A stretch of 64,000 nucleotides of DNA, from assembly GCA_032622095.1 (NCBI GenBank), contig CP136064.1, forward strand, positions 218,812,205 through 218,876,204, read 5' to 3'. This stretch comes from Siphonodentalium dalli. Lineage: Eukaryota > Mollusca > Scaphopoda > Gadilida > Siphonodentaliidae. A model generated the notes under the pieces. The model saw only the letters and a list, made by a program, of their open reading frames with translations. It searched no databases and had not been told where the DNA came from. The stretch's first letter is position 1. Each line of letters starts with the position of its first letter. This document shows positions 1 to 10,909 of this stretch, piece after piece. A program made the position numbers and the translations under genes.

Positions 1-900
1 TTATTTTCATTCAGAAAGACAACTACCATAAATAATTTTTTATTATTGAGAATTGTCATGCCATGCTTGTTGGTCATTGAAAAATTGGGCTCAGTTGAGT
101 TCTGGGTCATGGGTTCATAACCAAGTTAAATCTGACCACCATATCTCTTAACACTGTGGCCTAATTTCTGTTGATTGCTCCCTGCTTGAGTGGACAGCAC
201 CACATTTGAACATTTGTTTTCATTGGGCTGGCATATTTGTGACTGCTTTATTCTTCATTATAATACTTGGGGTATGATGCTATAATATGCAATTAAAAAG
301 CTAACTCAACATTATGATACAAATGAAGCCTCCTCTCATGGAGTCAAGACAATAAGCTATTTGATGGTTGACATGTTGTTTGAAATTATAAATTTTTCTG
401 GCAGTTCTCGGTACCTAAAGGGACAGAAACAAAACAAATATTTTCAACCTCTCAAATGTATTAAAATCCATTATTGTTATTGTCTCTTTATAATTGCTCT
501 GATTCTATATATAATGAAAATTATCATATGTCAAATTCAAGATTTTTCACCAGATAGATCCAGAGAAATTCTTTGTTGAAAATTACTTGCAATTTCTGGC
601 TGGATTTACTGTGATTTATGCAAAACGTGCGTCTCCCCCTCAAGTGAAAAGTTCTTCTTGAATGCCAATTTGAGACTGCGTGACTAAATACTTTGGCACA
701 CCATACAGACCACATCCGATCATCACAAACTTCACATGACTCGTCGAGGTCACCTCTAGATGGGAGCCATAACATTGTTCAGAATTTCGTTGAAAAACAT
801 GGCCGCCAACGGCCATCTTTGACCCTTCGGCATACCCTATACAGACGACACACCTCATCTGATCCTCACCAGCCTTCATATGGAAGTTCGGTGTATACAT
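1..900. other. No gene recognised
   Basis: AT-rich sequence with only short open frames on both strands. No splice-bounded coding exon, RNA gene or clear repeat end was seen. Confidence 0.5.
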
Positions 901-916
901 TGGAGCCATCAAATAT

Positions 917-1745
917 TTCTTTGTTGTCCCCCGAAAAAAATATTTTGGGGGACTATTGTAATCAGCCCGTCCGCCCGTCCGCCCGTCCGTGCGTCCCGTC
1001 CGTCCGTCCGGAGTTATAACTCCAGTAATGATCATCAGATTTGATTGAAACTTGTTATGCAGGTGTCTCAACAAAGAACACAGGTGCTCTACAATGTAGG
1101 GGTTGATCCGATGTTCTTTTATGGAGTTATTTCCCTTTTTTCAACTTTTATTTTACTTAGAATATTTCTCACTTTTTCGGTTTCCGGATGATATCTCAAG
1201 TTTGGATCCCTTAATTGCAAATACAGTTTTATGTGGATCAGTCATATCAAGATACAGGTTGAGTTCGAATTTGAGTTTGATCCGATCATTTTTCCTAGAG
1301 TTATGGACTTTTTTCGACTTAGAAAATACAATTTTTCTTGTTTTTTCTTTGGTTTCCGGATGATAACTCAAGTTTGGATTGTTTAATTGGAAATTCTGGG
1401 GGTTTTTTGTGGGTCGTTCATATCAAAATACAGGTCAAGTTCGAATTTGAGTTTGATCCAATGATTTTTTCCAGAGTTATGGGCCTTTCGACTTTTGAAA
1501 TTGTTTTTGATATAATTTTCTGTATTCACGGTGTAATCAACACACAGTTCTGATCGTAGATATTTGAAACTTCAGAGTATTGTTACCCACATATTGGAGA
1601 TGTGCAACATGTATATAGATGACGGAACAAATATTTTGTTACGGAATTATTAACCCTTTCGTCTTAGAACATTTCAACAATTTGTTTTAAATTTCTTTAA
1701 CAAATCGGCATCGACTTGCCACGTTGTCGGGGGACACTTTGGTCG
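917..1745. repeat. Dispersed element with CCGTCCG-rich head
   Basis: It starts with a hairpin (GTCCCCC at 926-932 pairing with GGGGGAC at 947-953), followed by a CCGTCCG-rich stretch (966-1010) and a 174-bp tandem array. Near 1725 a GGGGGACAC motif resembles the head. Repeats of this style are common in molluscan genomes; that statement is from memory and untested. No protein is encoded. The outer borders are approximate. Confidence 0.55.
1103..1500. repeat. 174-bp tandem repeat, about 2.3 copies
   Basis: The phrase TTGATCCG starts at 1103 and 1277, and TTGATCCA at 1452, giving periods of 174 and 175. Between them recur GAGTTAT, TTTCCGGATGATA and CTCAAGTTTGGAT in the same order. Copies have diverged by substitutions and small gaps. 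Confidence 0.8.
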
Positions 1746-2109
1746 GCCGACCTTTTATTGACATATGGAATCGTATTAAATCAGCCCCGAATCGCACAAT
1801 ACCAGCTCAAATATATGTGTATAACGAAATAATATATCGTTATAACGAGATACTATTTAAATTATAATGAAATATTTAAGCGTTGTGAGACAAGGCATTG
1901 TGTAGTTCATTGTGATTCGGCGACTTGGTGCAGGCCTAGTTCCAACTCCTTAAAGTCACACTGGCAGGTCCGCAGAACAAATGTTGACCCCACCCCAATG
2001 TTACTTAGCTTAATCCTATATTGGGTGGTGTCATTACTTGGTCAATATTGGTCTGATGACCTGTTGATTTATAGTTGTAAAGTTCGAATATACACACTAA
2101 ATAACAGGG

Positions 2110-2400
2110 TGGCAGATCTGCCCATTGGGAGGGGCAAATCTGCCCCATCATGGGGTTGATATGACTGTTTCACCATTAGGGAGCAAACTGCATGCCCCTC
2201 CTGATTGGGGCAAATAAATTACCCATAAAAGAGGTAGATAATTGCTATTTTTGGGGGCAGTGCTTCCACTAATTGTGGGCAATTTTGCCACTTTAGGGAC
2301 AATTAATGCCACTCCTTTGGGGAAATGTTAACTCTCCGGGGGAGCAAAATTTGGCCACTCACGGAGGGCAAAACTTACCTCTTTTAGGTAAACTGTCCAT
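2110..2400. repeat. Degenerate GGGGCAAAT/GCCCC simple repeat
   Basis: Short, imperfect units of the kind GGGGCAAATCTGCCCC recur in both orientations. It looks like decayed low-complexity DNA. No coding frame persists. Confidence 0.5.
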
Positions 2401-2411
2401 GTATGGGTTAA

Positions 2412-2653
2412 CCTTTTCATGACTGGAGCTTCCTGCAATTTTGCGAAAACCTTGTGCCAATACATTGTCTTATCCCAATGTGTGCTTCGCACATATACGA
2501 GAATACATTGGCCTCACAATATTCATCTTGACATTGTAAGCCAGTGCATTCTCTTATATATGCGAGACTCCCTGTGAGACTCCCATAAATAAGAGACCGC
2601 GCTGGCACAGGGTACTTTAATGCTGCACCAGCGCAGACCCTGTCATGAAAGGG
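2412..2653. mobile_element. TTAA-flanked MITE, family a
   Basis: TTAA at 2408-2411 and 2654-2657 flank the element. The terminal inverted repeats read CCTTTTCATGAC and GTCATGAAAGGG and match at 11 of 12 positions. TTAA target duplication and CCC-type ends are known for piggyBac-like transposons, so a piggyBac-derived MITE is the likely class. Partial relatives lie at 31.94-32.26 kb and 33.9-34.08 kb. It encodes nothing. Confidence 0.75.
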
Positions 2654-2698
2654 TTAAAAGTCCACACATTCAAATAGATAAGCTGTGTTGCTAATTAA

Positions 2699-3217
2699 AG
2701 ATACGGGCCGTGTTGGCGGTGGGTATGCTGTTAAAATATTCACCTCCGTCAAAAACTGCCATAAACAGAAATAATAGTAAAATATAGACAGACCTTGTTC
2801 TTATACCAATCAGAAATATGGCATAAACAGTATGTCATTGTCAAATGTTTTCCTTTGTTATGTAAACAAAAGCAAGAAACGTTACAGAACGTGGCTTTTG
2901 TTTGGTTCCGAATATGGTAAACATAAAGAGCGTTATTTGCTACTATTTTCCTGATATGGCAATTATAAAGAGCGTTTATATCATTTGTGTGTGATTAACC
3001 AATAGAATTGCGCTGTGTTATGTAAACAGAAGCAAAACTTCTGTAACACGAGCAGGCTTTTGTTTACGTACACCATCGTACGTCTTGACGACAATATATT
3101 ATTTACGCGCTAATTATGTTTGGCATATGAACAAAACTATATATATGTTAATATTCCTTCTGTTGATGGCGATTTGAACAAATATGAATATTTCTGAAAC
3201 GAACGCTGCCCGTTCCT
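2699..3217. mobile_element. TTAA-flanked MITE, family b
   Basis: TTAA lies at 2695-2698 and 3218-3221. The ends read AGATACGGGC and, on the reverse strand, AGGAACGGGC. Subterminal sequences including CTGTTAAAATATTCACC are found again in a relative at 22.66-23.05 kb. Two internal AAAGAGCGTT motifs (2924, 2967) recur elsewhere in the window. No open frame of note. Confidence 0.65.
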
Positions 3218-3221
3218 TTAA

Positions 3222-3855
3222 TTACTGAGAGCTCTCCAATAACAAAATGTCGCATATTGAAACGATTGTTATGTTAGCAGAACTGTTACAGTGATTTGTC
3301 AATAGTAATAGTTTTATTCTAACCTCCCTTTGGGAGAGTCTACAGTACAATATGTATTGATATAACATACGGATAGTGTGTGTACAGATATAGTCAATAA
3401 AATAATAATAAATTGAGATAAAAAAAAAATATATATATATATTGAAAAAGAAGTAATATATGGAAAGAGTATAGCATGAACGTTCGGTAATTACACACAA
3501 GAGCTCACATGCATGCGGATTGAGTTATTTCATTTAAAATGAGGTATATGCTAAGTAGAAGTTGCTGCTCCGATACTGTGTCAGGTTTTACACCGAATTA
3601 CTGTGCAAGCCTTCCACAGGAAATGGACCGAGTCTATACTAAAACCGTCAATGATTTCGTCTGAGAGAGAGTCCATGGTTGATTAGGTTGACATTTCCAA
3701 GAACATTTGCAATCAGGTTTCCATGGTGTAGCGTATCTATACTGAAGAAAGTCTTAATATAAGCTGGTCGTCAGAGGGTTACACCCGGAATTTGTAATGA
3801 AGGTTTCTTTGTCTCATTTGTGGGGGGAAATGTCCTGAATCACATATCCGCTTTT
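3222..3855. other. No gene recognised
   Basis: AT-rich sequence with a short AT-dinucleotide run near 3430. Nothing else was supportable. Confidence 0.5.
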
Positions 3856-3970
3856 GGCAATCTGTATCGAAAAATACTGTATTTCTGTGGTAGGTACGCC
3901 CACTAATGCCACGATGGCAATCTGTATCGAAAAATACTGTATTTCTGTGGTAGGTACGCCCACTAATGCC
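3856..3970. repeat. 60-bp tandem duplication
   Basis: Two copies beginning GGCAATCTGTATCG, at 3856 and 3916, are identical across 55 bases. The exact identity implies a recent duplication. Open frames over it on both strands are by-products of the repeat. Confidence 0.9.
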
Positions 3971-4294
3971 AAATTGGTAATAACATTAAATAAACACAAA
4001 CAATGCTTAGTCGTAAACCATATATGTAGAATGTTGTCCCAAAACTGCCGCCAAAATGGACAAAATCCAATGAAATTTACAATTTTTGGAAAATTGAATA
4101 GCTAGCAATATAAGATTTGATTTATGCGAGGAAGAATGATTGCAGAGTACGAATTCTCTCTAGAGCATTTCACGAGACAGCACGCCAAAGAAAGATCTCA
4201 TCCAACGGTTAAATCTGGTTTTGGGTGCTCAGAAATAGGAAAATAACGCAGATTTATCTGTACTGTTTATCTCGAATCGTGTGATATATATGTA

Positions 4295-4650
4295 ATTAAA
4301 CAGTTAAAGTGATGTGAGTTGGGTGATCAAATATAAATGGAGAATACTCTTGTTCAAAGTAGTATTTTTTACAATATTATATCCAAATTGACAACACACA
4401 CCGTCATTCTAAAATATTTATTAAATACAGTGACTGTCGATGGCCAAATCATTTTCGTTAGTTTATCGCCGATAGATGCGTCCCGAATCGAGTAGTAAAT
4501 ATTTACAATTGAGCGTAGTTCAGACGATGTTTTCTATGGAGTGGTACGATAGATTTGCTTCAGATTTTCGGCGATGTTAGTAGAATGCTACATTCTCCCA
4601 GTTGGCATAGCACCCGGATACTAACTGATCAGTTTCACGCACCCGAACAA
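4295..4650 (-). repeat. Dispersed repeat R1, reverse copy
   Basis: Reverse-complement relative of segments at 17.32-17.64, 39.72-39.93 and 39.94-40.30 kb. Shared phrases include TTCTATGGAG, AAATATTTACAATTG and ACTAACTGATCAGTTTCAC. The forward copies have inverted TGTGAAACAC/GTGTTTCACA near their ends, which suggests an old MITE family. Borders are approximate. Confidence 0.65.
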
Positions 4651-5615
4651 GTGCATAGTATGTCTTTAAATGTGATTTAATAGGGGGTATTGATTATGTA
4701 ACATTTTCTAGAAGCAGATATATATGTACTCAGAGCAGTCTCACAAAAGTTACCGATCATCATTTATTTTTATATCTACAACATCAAACCTGTCGAAATT
4801 CACTGCTAGAGAACAGTATGAGAGCTATTCATAGAGTACTGGGTAACATGTTTAGATCATATTGTCCATGTCTTAAAAGAGTAGTCATATTTTCCACCGG
4901 TCAAGTGATGAAACACAAATATTTCGCTTTTGTCACACAAATGCATGGTGGTATAATATGAAAGCAACGGAGTACCATTGCCTATCTTCAATAAATTCTA
5001 AACTTAACCAAATTGTCCTACATACTCTGTTGGAAAGACTATGTTTATGCCTGGAAATTACCTGGAAATTATATTTGGTTATATTCTCACTAAGGCCACA
5101 TGTACCCGAAACGTACTACATGTTCTGTAACCGCGTCACCGTGTTAACCCGTTCTCCCTAATGTTACACGCCTTCTTCACTCAAAACCATACATAGCAAC
5201 ATTGAGTGAATGGTCAACGTTGAAATAATAACTTTAAATGCTGATCAACTGATATTTAGCACAAGTACGTGGGTGGCATTGGTGATATATGTTCAAACAA
5301 CAAGATACTAAAAACTAATTGTGTGCATTGTGTGGTAGCATATTCCAGTTGTAAGGTGCCGACTGGGGGGGGGGGTGGAAAAAACTGTCTACTAAGAAAC
5401 CGGATTGGTAGCAGCATGAAAATTAGTCTTACATAAACAATACGATGTACTGTTTCTTCGATCTGGTAATCTATTGAAGAGATGAAACTTCCACACACTG
5501 TGTGGCCAAAGGTTACTTCTTGTGTTCATGCCAGAAATTACTATTAATGGATCGACTGCTGGATGCATTCTAAGCAGAAATTTTGAACTGTTTGTGATAT
5601 ACTGGATTTTAGCTA
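4651..5615. other. No gene recognised
   Basis: AT-rich sequence with several short open frames that lack splice context or recognisable motifs. A poly-G run sits near 5365. Confidence 0.5.
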
Positions 5616-5782
5616 CCCCTTCCCCAAACACGTTTTTGGTCGAAAAATTGCATACTTTTGATAACGACTTTACAACATTTTCTAATTGATCTTAATGGGT
5701 CCCAATATGAATCGTGTACTGAAAGTTTGGTCCAGAGATACCGTTTAATTAATTACAGATGTGTTCCCAAACGCGCAGTTTT

Positions 5783-5816
<34 letters not shown>

Positions 5817-6240
5817 TATTTTGTTGATAACAGGTAATTCTGCATGCATTAACATCGATTTTGTAGTACTACAATATTGGTTATAAACAACGCACGACAA
5901 ACCATAAAATCCATAATGCTCAGTAGTTAACTGGACATACCATGTAGAAAGAATTTGACAGAAATTGCTCTCCCGAACACATTTTCGTCGAAAAGATACA
6001 TATTTATAATAACGACAACACACACTTTTTAAATGATTCTAATGGGACCAAATCATGATTCATGTGATGAAAATCGGATACGTGGTTAAAGATGTCCCCA
6101 TGGTTCCAAACCCCCAGTTACAACAACAACAACAACACGTATTATTTATAACATGTAATTTTATATTAATATATATAGCGACTTTGTAGAACTGAAGTGT
6201 TTGTTATACACGACGCATAATAAAGACTAATATCGCAGTG
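5616..6240. repeat. Tandem duplication of about 353 bp with ACA microsatellites
   Basis: Two diverged copies begin near 5616 and 5969 with CCCAAACACG-like and CCGAACACAT. Each carries an (AAC)n run at the same relative position (about 5783-5816 and 6117-6137), followed by related sequence ending in an ACGACGCA-like stretch. The microsatellites are orthologous between copies and have different lengths. Confidence 0.7.
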
Positions 6241-6658
6241 TCTATAGTCTGGTAGATACACTCAAATTTCAGGATCACAGTGTGTGTACAGTAGTCTTGT
6301 AGATAAACTCAAATGTCAGGGTCAACCTAGAACAAATTTGGACTAGGTTGGTTTTTATTTCAACCTGGTGTCAGATAGTGATTTAAACGGCAGTGCGAAT
6401 ATATATGTCCATGGCATTTGAATATTTAGTATATGTCCAAGTTCTAATGCCCATTTCTGAATTGAGGAAGGTTTGGTCGTTTTGTCCGATATGAGAATGT
6501 CATAGAAATCCTTGCAACCCTATATACTTTTTAGAAGCAATGACAACTGTCCTGGAATAACGGGGCTTGCTCTTGTTGATAGCGTTTGGTCAAGCATATG
6601 TGACATCTTGACCATATGTTTGTTGATATTGTGGATTGTAATGAAGTTTGTCGATATA

Positions 6659-7824
6659 TCATAACTTTCTTTCATCATAGCTACAGTTGCGAGTTCGTTG
6701 TTGTCTGAAATAATAGTCATTGAAAAGAATCACGCCCTTTCGCTTCAATTCCTGTACTTCAATTGAACGCTGCTTTACATTAATGTTGTCGTTATTCCAT
6801 AGTGCATCTGAGCTTATATATTCACTGGGTAGCTTCTTGAGTAAATTTGTCCAAGCCATTATGACGTCACACCAAAATGGGTTTATGATTATAACCTTGA
6901 TCGATTCGATGTATTTTACACCATATATGAGGAATAGTGGATAAGATAAAATTTTGGGGACAATACTTACCCACGTTGCGTCTTTCGTGGTAAATCTTCT
7001 GAGCCAGGTTATTTTTATGGCTTCGATAAATTCTTTAATTTTGATTATCATTAGGCCGCCTTGTTGATAATCTGTACACATTTAAGAACGTTTAAAAATC
7101 TGTCTCGTTTTCCTTTCAAGATGAACGTGAAGAACATGGTAGTTATTTCGTCAATAAACTTTTGGGCGCGGTTTGGAAGAAATTGGAATAGATGGACTAA
7201 TTTTGGAATTATGACAGATTTGATTATTACAATGCGATCTAGTGGAGTCAAGGACCTGTGCTTCCATTTTTTAATTCCGGCTTTTAGTTCGATAAATTTG
7301 TTTCCAAAATTGAGGTTATTCAGTTGCGATAGATCTGTACTGTACGTTATTCCCTGCAATTTCAATTGTTTTGTTACACGAATTTCGCAACTTAGAATGG
7401 ATGCACATTCGTTAGCTTTGCTTGCACCTAACCAAACTATCTTACATTTTCCAGGTTAGCTTTCAATCCTGACATATTTGCGAATGTATCGAGAACATGC
7501 TGGCTTTCTTTAAGAGATTACCATCCAGGATGAGTAGTGTCGTCAGCGTACTGATTAATTTTATGTTCTGTACTGCCGAGGGTGATGCCTTTTATCTTTT
7601 TATTTTCCCTCACCATAATTGCAAGTATTTCTGCACAGAGGAGAAAAATATACGGAGATACCGGATATCCTTGTCTACAGCCTCTCAATGGCTGGAAAAG
7701 GGAGATATTGTGCCGTTAACGAGGACTGCCGATTGAATTATGTGCAAAATGTTTTTAACCACCTTCTAATGGATTCTCCGAAGTTAAATTCCAATAAGCA
7801 ATCATCGATAAATGACTACAATGA
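6659..7824 (-). pseudogene. LINE A reverse transcriptase, motif B to C-terminal part
   Basis: Read on the minus strand from about 7824, the frames give SFIDDCLLEFNFGESIRRW, then CRQGYPVSPYIF, then QYADDT (catalytic YADD near 7545-7560), then a thumb with KKWKHRSLTPLDRI and KLVHLFQFLPN, and a downstream block with GGLMIIKIKEF and WLRR. These are standard features of LINE ORF2 reverse transcriptases. At least four frame changes and several stops separate the blocks. Weak continuation (GCKDFYDILISDKTTKPSS) reaches about 6330. Confidence 0.85.
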
Positions 7825-8019
7825 ATGAATGAATGAGTTTAATGCGAAAAGCCACAAATTAATGTGGAACATGCATAATAACATATATACACTATGTACA
7901 TTGGTATGAATAACACTGTCATTATAATTTCATGTTCATACATAATAAATTGTATGTAATACTTATATAAATATATCATATGTATACTGTATACATATAT
8001 TTGCACACGAGCATATATA

Positions 8020-8475
8020 TCTCATATATATTTTGAAGACCTCTGTCTGTATGTTTGTATGTTTGTCTGTATGTTTGTCTGTATGTTTGTCATTTATACA
8101 AATCTACGATTCTCGACCGATCGGGACCAAACTTGGTACGTGTGTGTAGTTTGACCAGGCGGTGGACGTTGTCGTGTTGGCGAGCCCGTGTGGCGCCCGC
8201 TTCGCGCATGCGCAGACGAGATCTCGGAAACGGGTGGAGCTATCGACTTGAAATTTGGTATGTGAATGTATATTGCCCCGGATACGACTTTTATCGGGTC
8301 GCCGAGCCCGTGCGACGCCAGCTTCGCGCATGCGCAGACCAGATCTCGGAAACGGGTAGAGCTATCGACTTGAAATTTGGTCTTTGAATAGCCCGGACAA
8401 CGTCGGGCTGGGTAGAGCTATCGACTTGAAATTTGGTTTTTGAATAGCCCGGACAACGTCGGGCTCATCGGCTAG
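8020..8475 (+). mobile_element. Non-autonomous Helitron, tandem unit 1
   Basis: It begins TCTCATATATATTTTGAA directly after an A and ends with CTAG directly before a T, as Helitrons do. Seven bases before CTAG is a hairpin (GCCC-G-GAC, loop AAC, GTC-GGGC; 8447-8464). A tail segment including the hairpin is duplicated inside this unit (first hairpin at about 8391-8409). Simple TGTTTGTATG repeats occupy the head. No protein is encoded. Confidence 0.8.
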
Positions 8476-8871
8476 TCTCATATATATTTTGAAGACCTCT
8501 GTCTGTTTGTTTGTATGTTTGTCTGTATGTTTGTATGTTTGTCATTTATACAAATCTACGATTCTCGACCGATCGGGACTAAACTTGGTACGTGTGTGTA
8601 GTTTGACCAGGCGGTGGACGTTGTCATATTGGCGAGCCCGTGCGGCGCCCGCTTCGCGCATACGCAGACGAGATCTCGGAAACGGGTGGAGCTATCGACT
8701 TGAAATTTGGTATGTGAATGTATCTTGCCCCGGATACGAATTTTATCGGGTCGCCGAGCCCGTGCGACGCCAGCTTCGGGCATGCGCAGACCAGATCTCG
8801 GAAACGGGTAGAGCTATCGACTTGAAATTTGGTTTTTGAATAGCCCGGACAACGTCGGGCTCATCGACTAG
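8476..8871 (+). mobile_element. Non-autonomous Helitron, tandem unit 2
   Basis: It starts immediately after the CTAG of unit 1 with the same TCTCATATATATTTTGAA head and ends CTAG at 8868-8871, with the hairpin seven bases upstream. The body is close to unit 1, differing by scattered substitutions and lacking the tail duplication. Confidence 0.8.
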
Positions 8872-9795
8872 TCTATTATATATTTTTGGAAGATCTGTTT
8901 GTTTGTTTGTTTGTTTGTTTGTGTGTAATCGATGAACTCGAACACGGCCGACCCGATTTCGATGAAACTTGGTATGTGGGGGTATTTTCGGGCCAGGAGT
9001 AACATAGGCCTATTGATTTTCAGATCCGAGGTCAACTTTTCACGTGCCGAGGTCAAATCTGTTTTTACGCTGTGTTACGGGACTTTCATTTGAGTTCGGT
9101 GCTTACAAATCGATTCGAAACAGCGCGAATAATAAAATGCCAGTCATAATAATGACACTGTGAGAATCTTTCGTGTTTCCTCTTTCCAACGATATATAAT
9201 GCGTATGTATCCGTTTTAGTTATCTGCCTCAATTATCAAGAAGAAGTGGTACTATCTTCCATCAGGATAAAAACAATGCGTAACTTCTATGACGTCGTTA
9301 GAGGTCATAACGTTAGATCACGTTAACGCTTAACCGGCCGATGCATTTGACTGTTTCAGATGTCTTGGCGATATCTCGGGCACTGATGGTAATTTATCTT
9401 TACGTTGAAACTTGATAATTAATGAGCGTGTGTATATGAGGCGCGTTTATATACTTGAGTGGAAATCAAATCGGGTTAAACTGGCGGATTTTTACGGACG
9501 AAATTTGATGCATAGGGTATCTCGGTATCCGCTGGGCCGATTTCCCGGTATCCGCTGGGCCGATTTCCACCATTTTTGGGGTGTTGGTGTTTGATCCCAC
9601 CTGACCTTGACCTTCAAAATGGTCAATTCAAGGTCAAATCGGGTAAAACCGGATGGATTTCGACGGGTACTTTTGTCGGGTACTTTTGTTCGGGCACTGT
9701 GTTTTGGGCGGGTCAAATCGTGACCCCACTTGACCTTGGCCTTCAAAATAGACAATTCAAGGTCAAAGCCCGGACGAAGTCGGGTCACCTTCTAG
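8872..9795 (+). mobile_element. Non-autonomous Helitron, tandem unit 3 (different subfamily)
   Basis: It starts TCTATTATATATTTTTGG right after unit 2 and ends CTAG at 9792-9795, followed by T. The terminal hairpin is CCCGGAC-GAA-GTCGGG (9769-9784). The body differs from units 1 and 2 and carries repeated TGACCTTGRCCTTCAAAAT phrases also found in the minus-strand Helitrons near 38 and 41 kb. Confidence 0.75.
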
Positions 9796-9987
9796 TATAT
9801 ATATATATATATATATGTATACCGAAATATGTGTATATAAATTCACATGGATAACTCTATAGATCAGTGTACTATCTTAGTTGTATTCGTTAAAAACATG
9901 TTTCAAATAAATGCTAACGTTCTTCAATATTGATATATTTCCAATCGCAAGGAGGCCATATAACTTTTCTAGTGAAGGGTTTAATCA

Positions 9988-10197
9988 CTAATAGTCAGGA
10001 ATGTATTTTCTTCTGAGTGTGACCCAATTATCGCAGATCAAAAGAATATGATACTCATAACATGTTTCCGAACCGCACATTTTGCATAGTAAACTCTCAT
10101 GTTTTCGCCATCTTGAAAGCTCGTTTGGCAGTCTATGGTTTGCTGTCCCAAATTTCACCAATGCTGGTATGAGATGTTGTGGTAGATAAAACAGTGT
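9988..10197 (-). pseudogene. LINE B ORF2 C-terminal fragment
   Basis: A minus-strand frame reads ALVKFGTANHRLPNELSRW then CKMCG, H and C residues, and ends RRKYIPDY. This is the CxxC..H..C zinc-knuckle-like C-terminus typical of Tx1/L1-like ORF2 proteins. The fragment joins LINE A motif A abruptly, which marks the truncated 5' border of LINE B. Confidence 0.75.
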
Positions 10198-10330
10198 CGA
10201 ATGCCTTCTCAAAGTCTATCAATAGCAAAGTGCCAGGTATATTGTGTACGTTAGTCTCGTGGTGTCTGTCGTATACTAAACGCGTGTTGTCTCTGTGAAT
10301 CTCCCTGGTGGAAAACCGGTTTGATCTTCT
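10198..10330 (-). pseudogene. LINE A RT blocks EDQTGF and motif A
   Basis: On the minus strand: EDQTGF, then NTRLVYDRHHETNVHNIPG, then LLIDFEKAFDT with the catalytic aspartate of motif A. One frame change lies between the first two blocks. It follows the TTAA MITE and precedes LINE B. Confidence 0.8.
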
Positions 10331-10334
10331 TTAA

Positions 10335-10773
10335 AGCCACATGGCGGTTTGAGCTCCAAAATACAAATAATATTATTCGCTTTTTAATTTTTCTCAGTAT
10401 CGAAATAGGTCGATAAATATCTGAACTACCTTTCTACGAGCATTATGTAACCCAAAAAGACGCATTGAAGTAATGAAAAATACAACTGCGAATAATGTGT
10501 TTGGGTCCCAAACACAAAAAAAGCCATTTGCGCGACATCGACCGAAAAGAGCGTTCCGCGATAGTCTATTCCTGATGTGGTAGCAATAAAGAGCGTTTGT
10601 CTGAATTCGGGTGAAAAATTGAAAACGGCTGGAAAATCGCTGTGACTTTGGAAACTGTTTTTCAAAGCATATAGAGCCGGTATATCAATATTTCGTTTAT
10701 TTATCGACCTATCGTATCCGTCGCTCCAAATTACGTAGAAAAAATTTTGGAGGTTCGAATGAGCCATGTCCGT
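10335..10773. mobile_element. TTAA-flanked MITE inserted in LINE A
   Basis: TTAA at 10331-10334 and 10774-10777 brackets 439 bp whose ends (ACATGGCTCATTCGAACCTCC at the right on the reverse strand, and ACATGGCGGTTTGAGCTCC at the left) are imperfect inverted repeats. LINE A needs an uninterrupted path from SVLPTIINEDQ to TGF, and removing this block with one TTAA restores it. It contains the motif AAAGAGCGTT near 10588. Confidence 0.7.
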
Positions 10774-10909
10774 TTAATTATGGTAGGTAGAACTGATTTT
10801 ATCTTCGTTAATTATGGTAGGTAGAACTGATTTTATCTTCGTTAATTATGGTAGGTAGAACTGATTTGATCTTCGTTAATTATGGTAGGTAGAACTGATT
10901 TGATCTTGT
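10774..10909. repeat. 34-bp minisatellite, 4 copies, born inside LINE A
   Basis: Units of 34 bp (containing AATTATGGTAGGTAGAACTG) start at about 10774, 10808, 10842 and 10876. Read on the minus strand one unit encodes IKSVLPTIINED, normal LINE ORF2 sequence, and AAGATCAAA occurs at both ends of the ancestral unit. Slippage or unequal exchange between these nine-base repeats would create the array. Confidence 0.85.

Larger units (their letters stand above)
7825..10197 (-). mobile_element. LINE B: 5'-truncated Tx1/L1-like insertion inside LINE A
   Basis: LINE A's reading frame stops after FEKAFDT near 10.20 kb and resumes with SFIDDCLLEF near 7.82 kb, so the DNA between is foreign. It starts with a C-terminal LINE segment (9988-10197) and ends at about 7825 with a (CATT)4 tail, as expected for a 5'-truncated LINE integrated by target-primed reverse transcription. 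Its 3' UTR was later entered by three Helitrons. No convincing target duplication was found. Confidence 0.75.

Noticed and set aside
640-1074. 144-codon minus-strand open frame
   Set aside because: It runs through the CCGTCCG-rich repeat, giving RTDGRTGGR-like low complexity; no domain.
5781-6023. Frame ending in a poly-cysteine run
   Set aside because: Translation of the (AAC)n microsatellite on the reverse strand.
8055-8839. Two 110-116 codon frames repeated 434 bp apart
   Set aside because: They lie inside the duplicated non-coding Helitron units and start in the simple TGTTTGTATG repeat.
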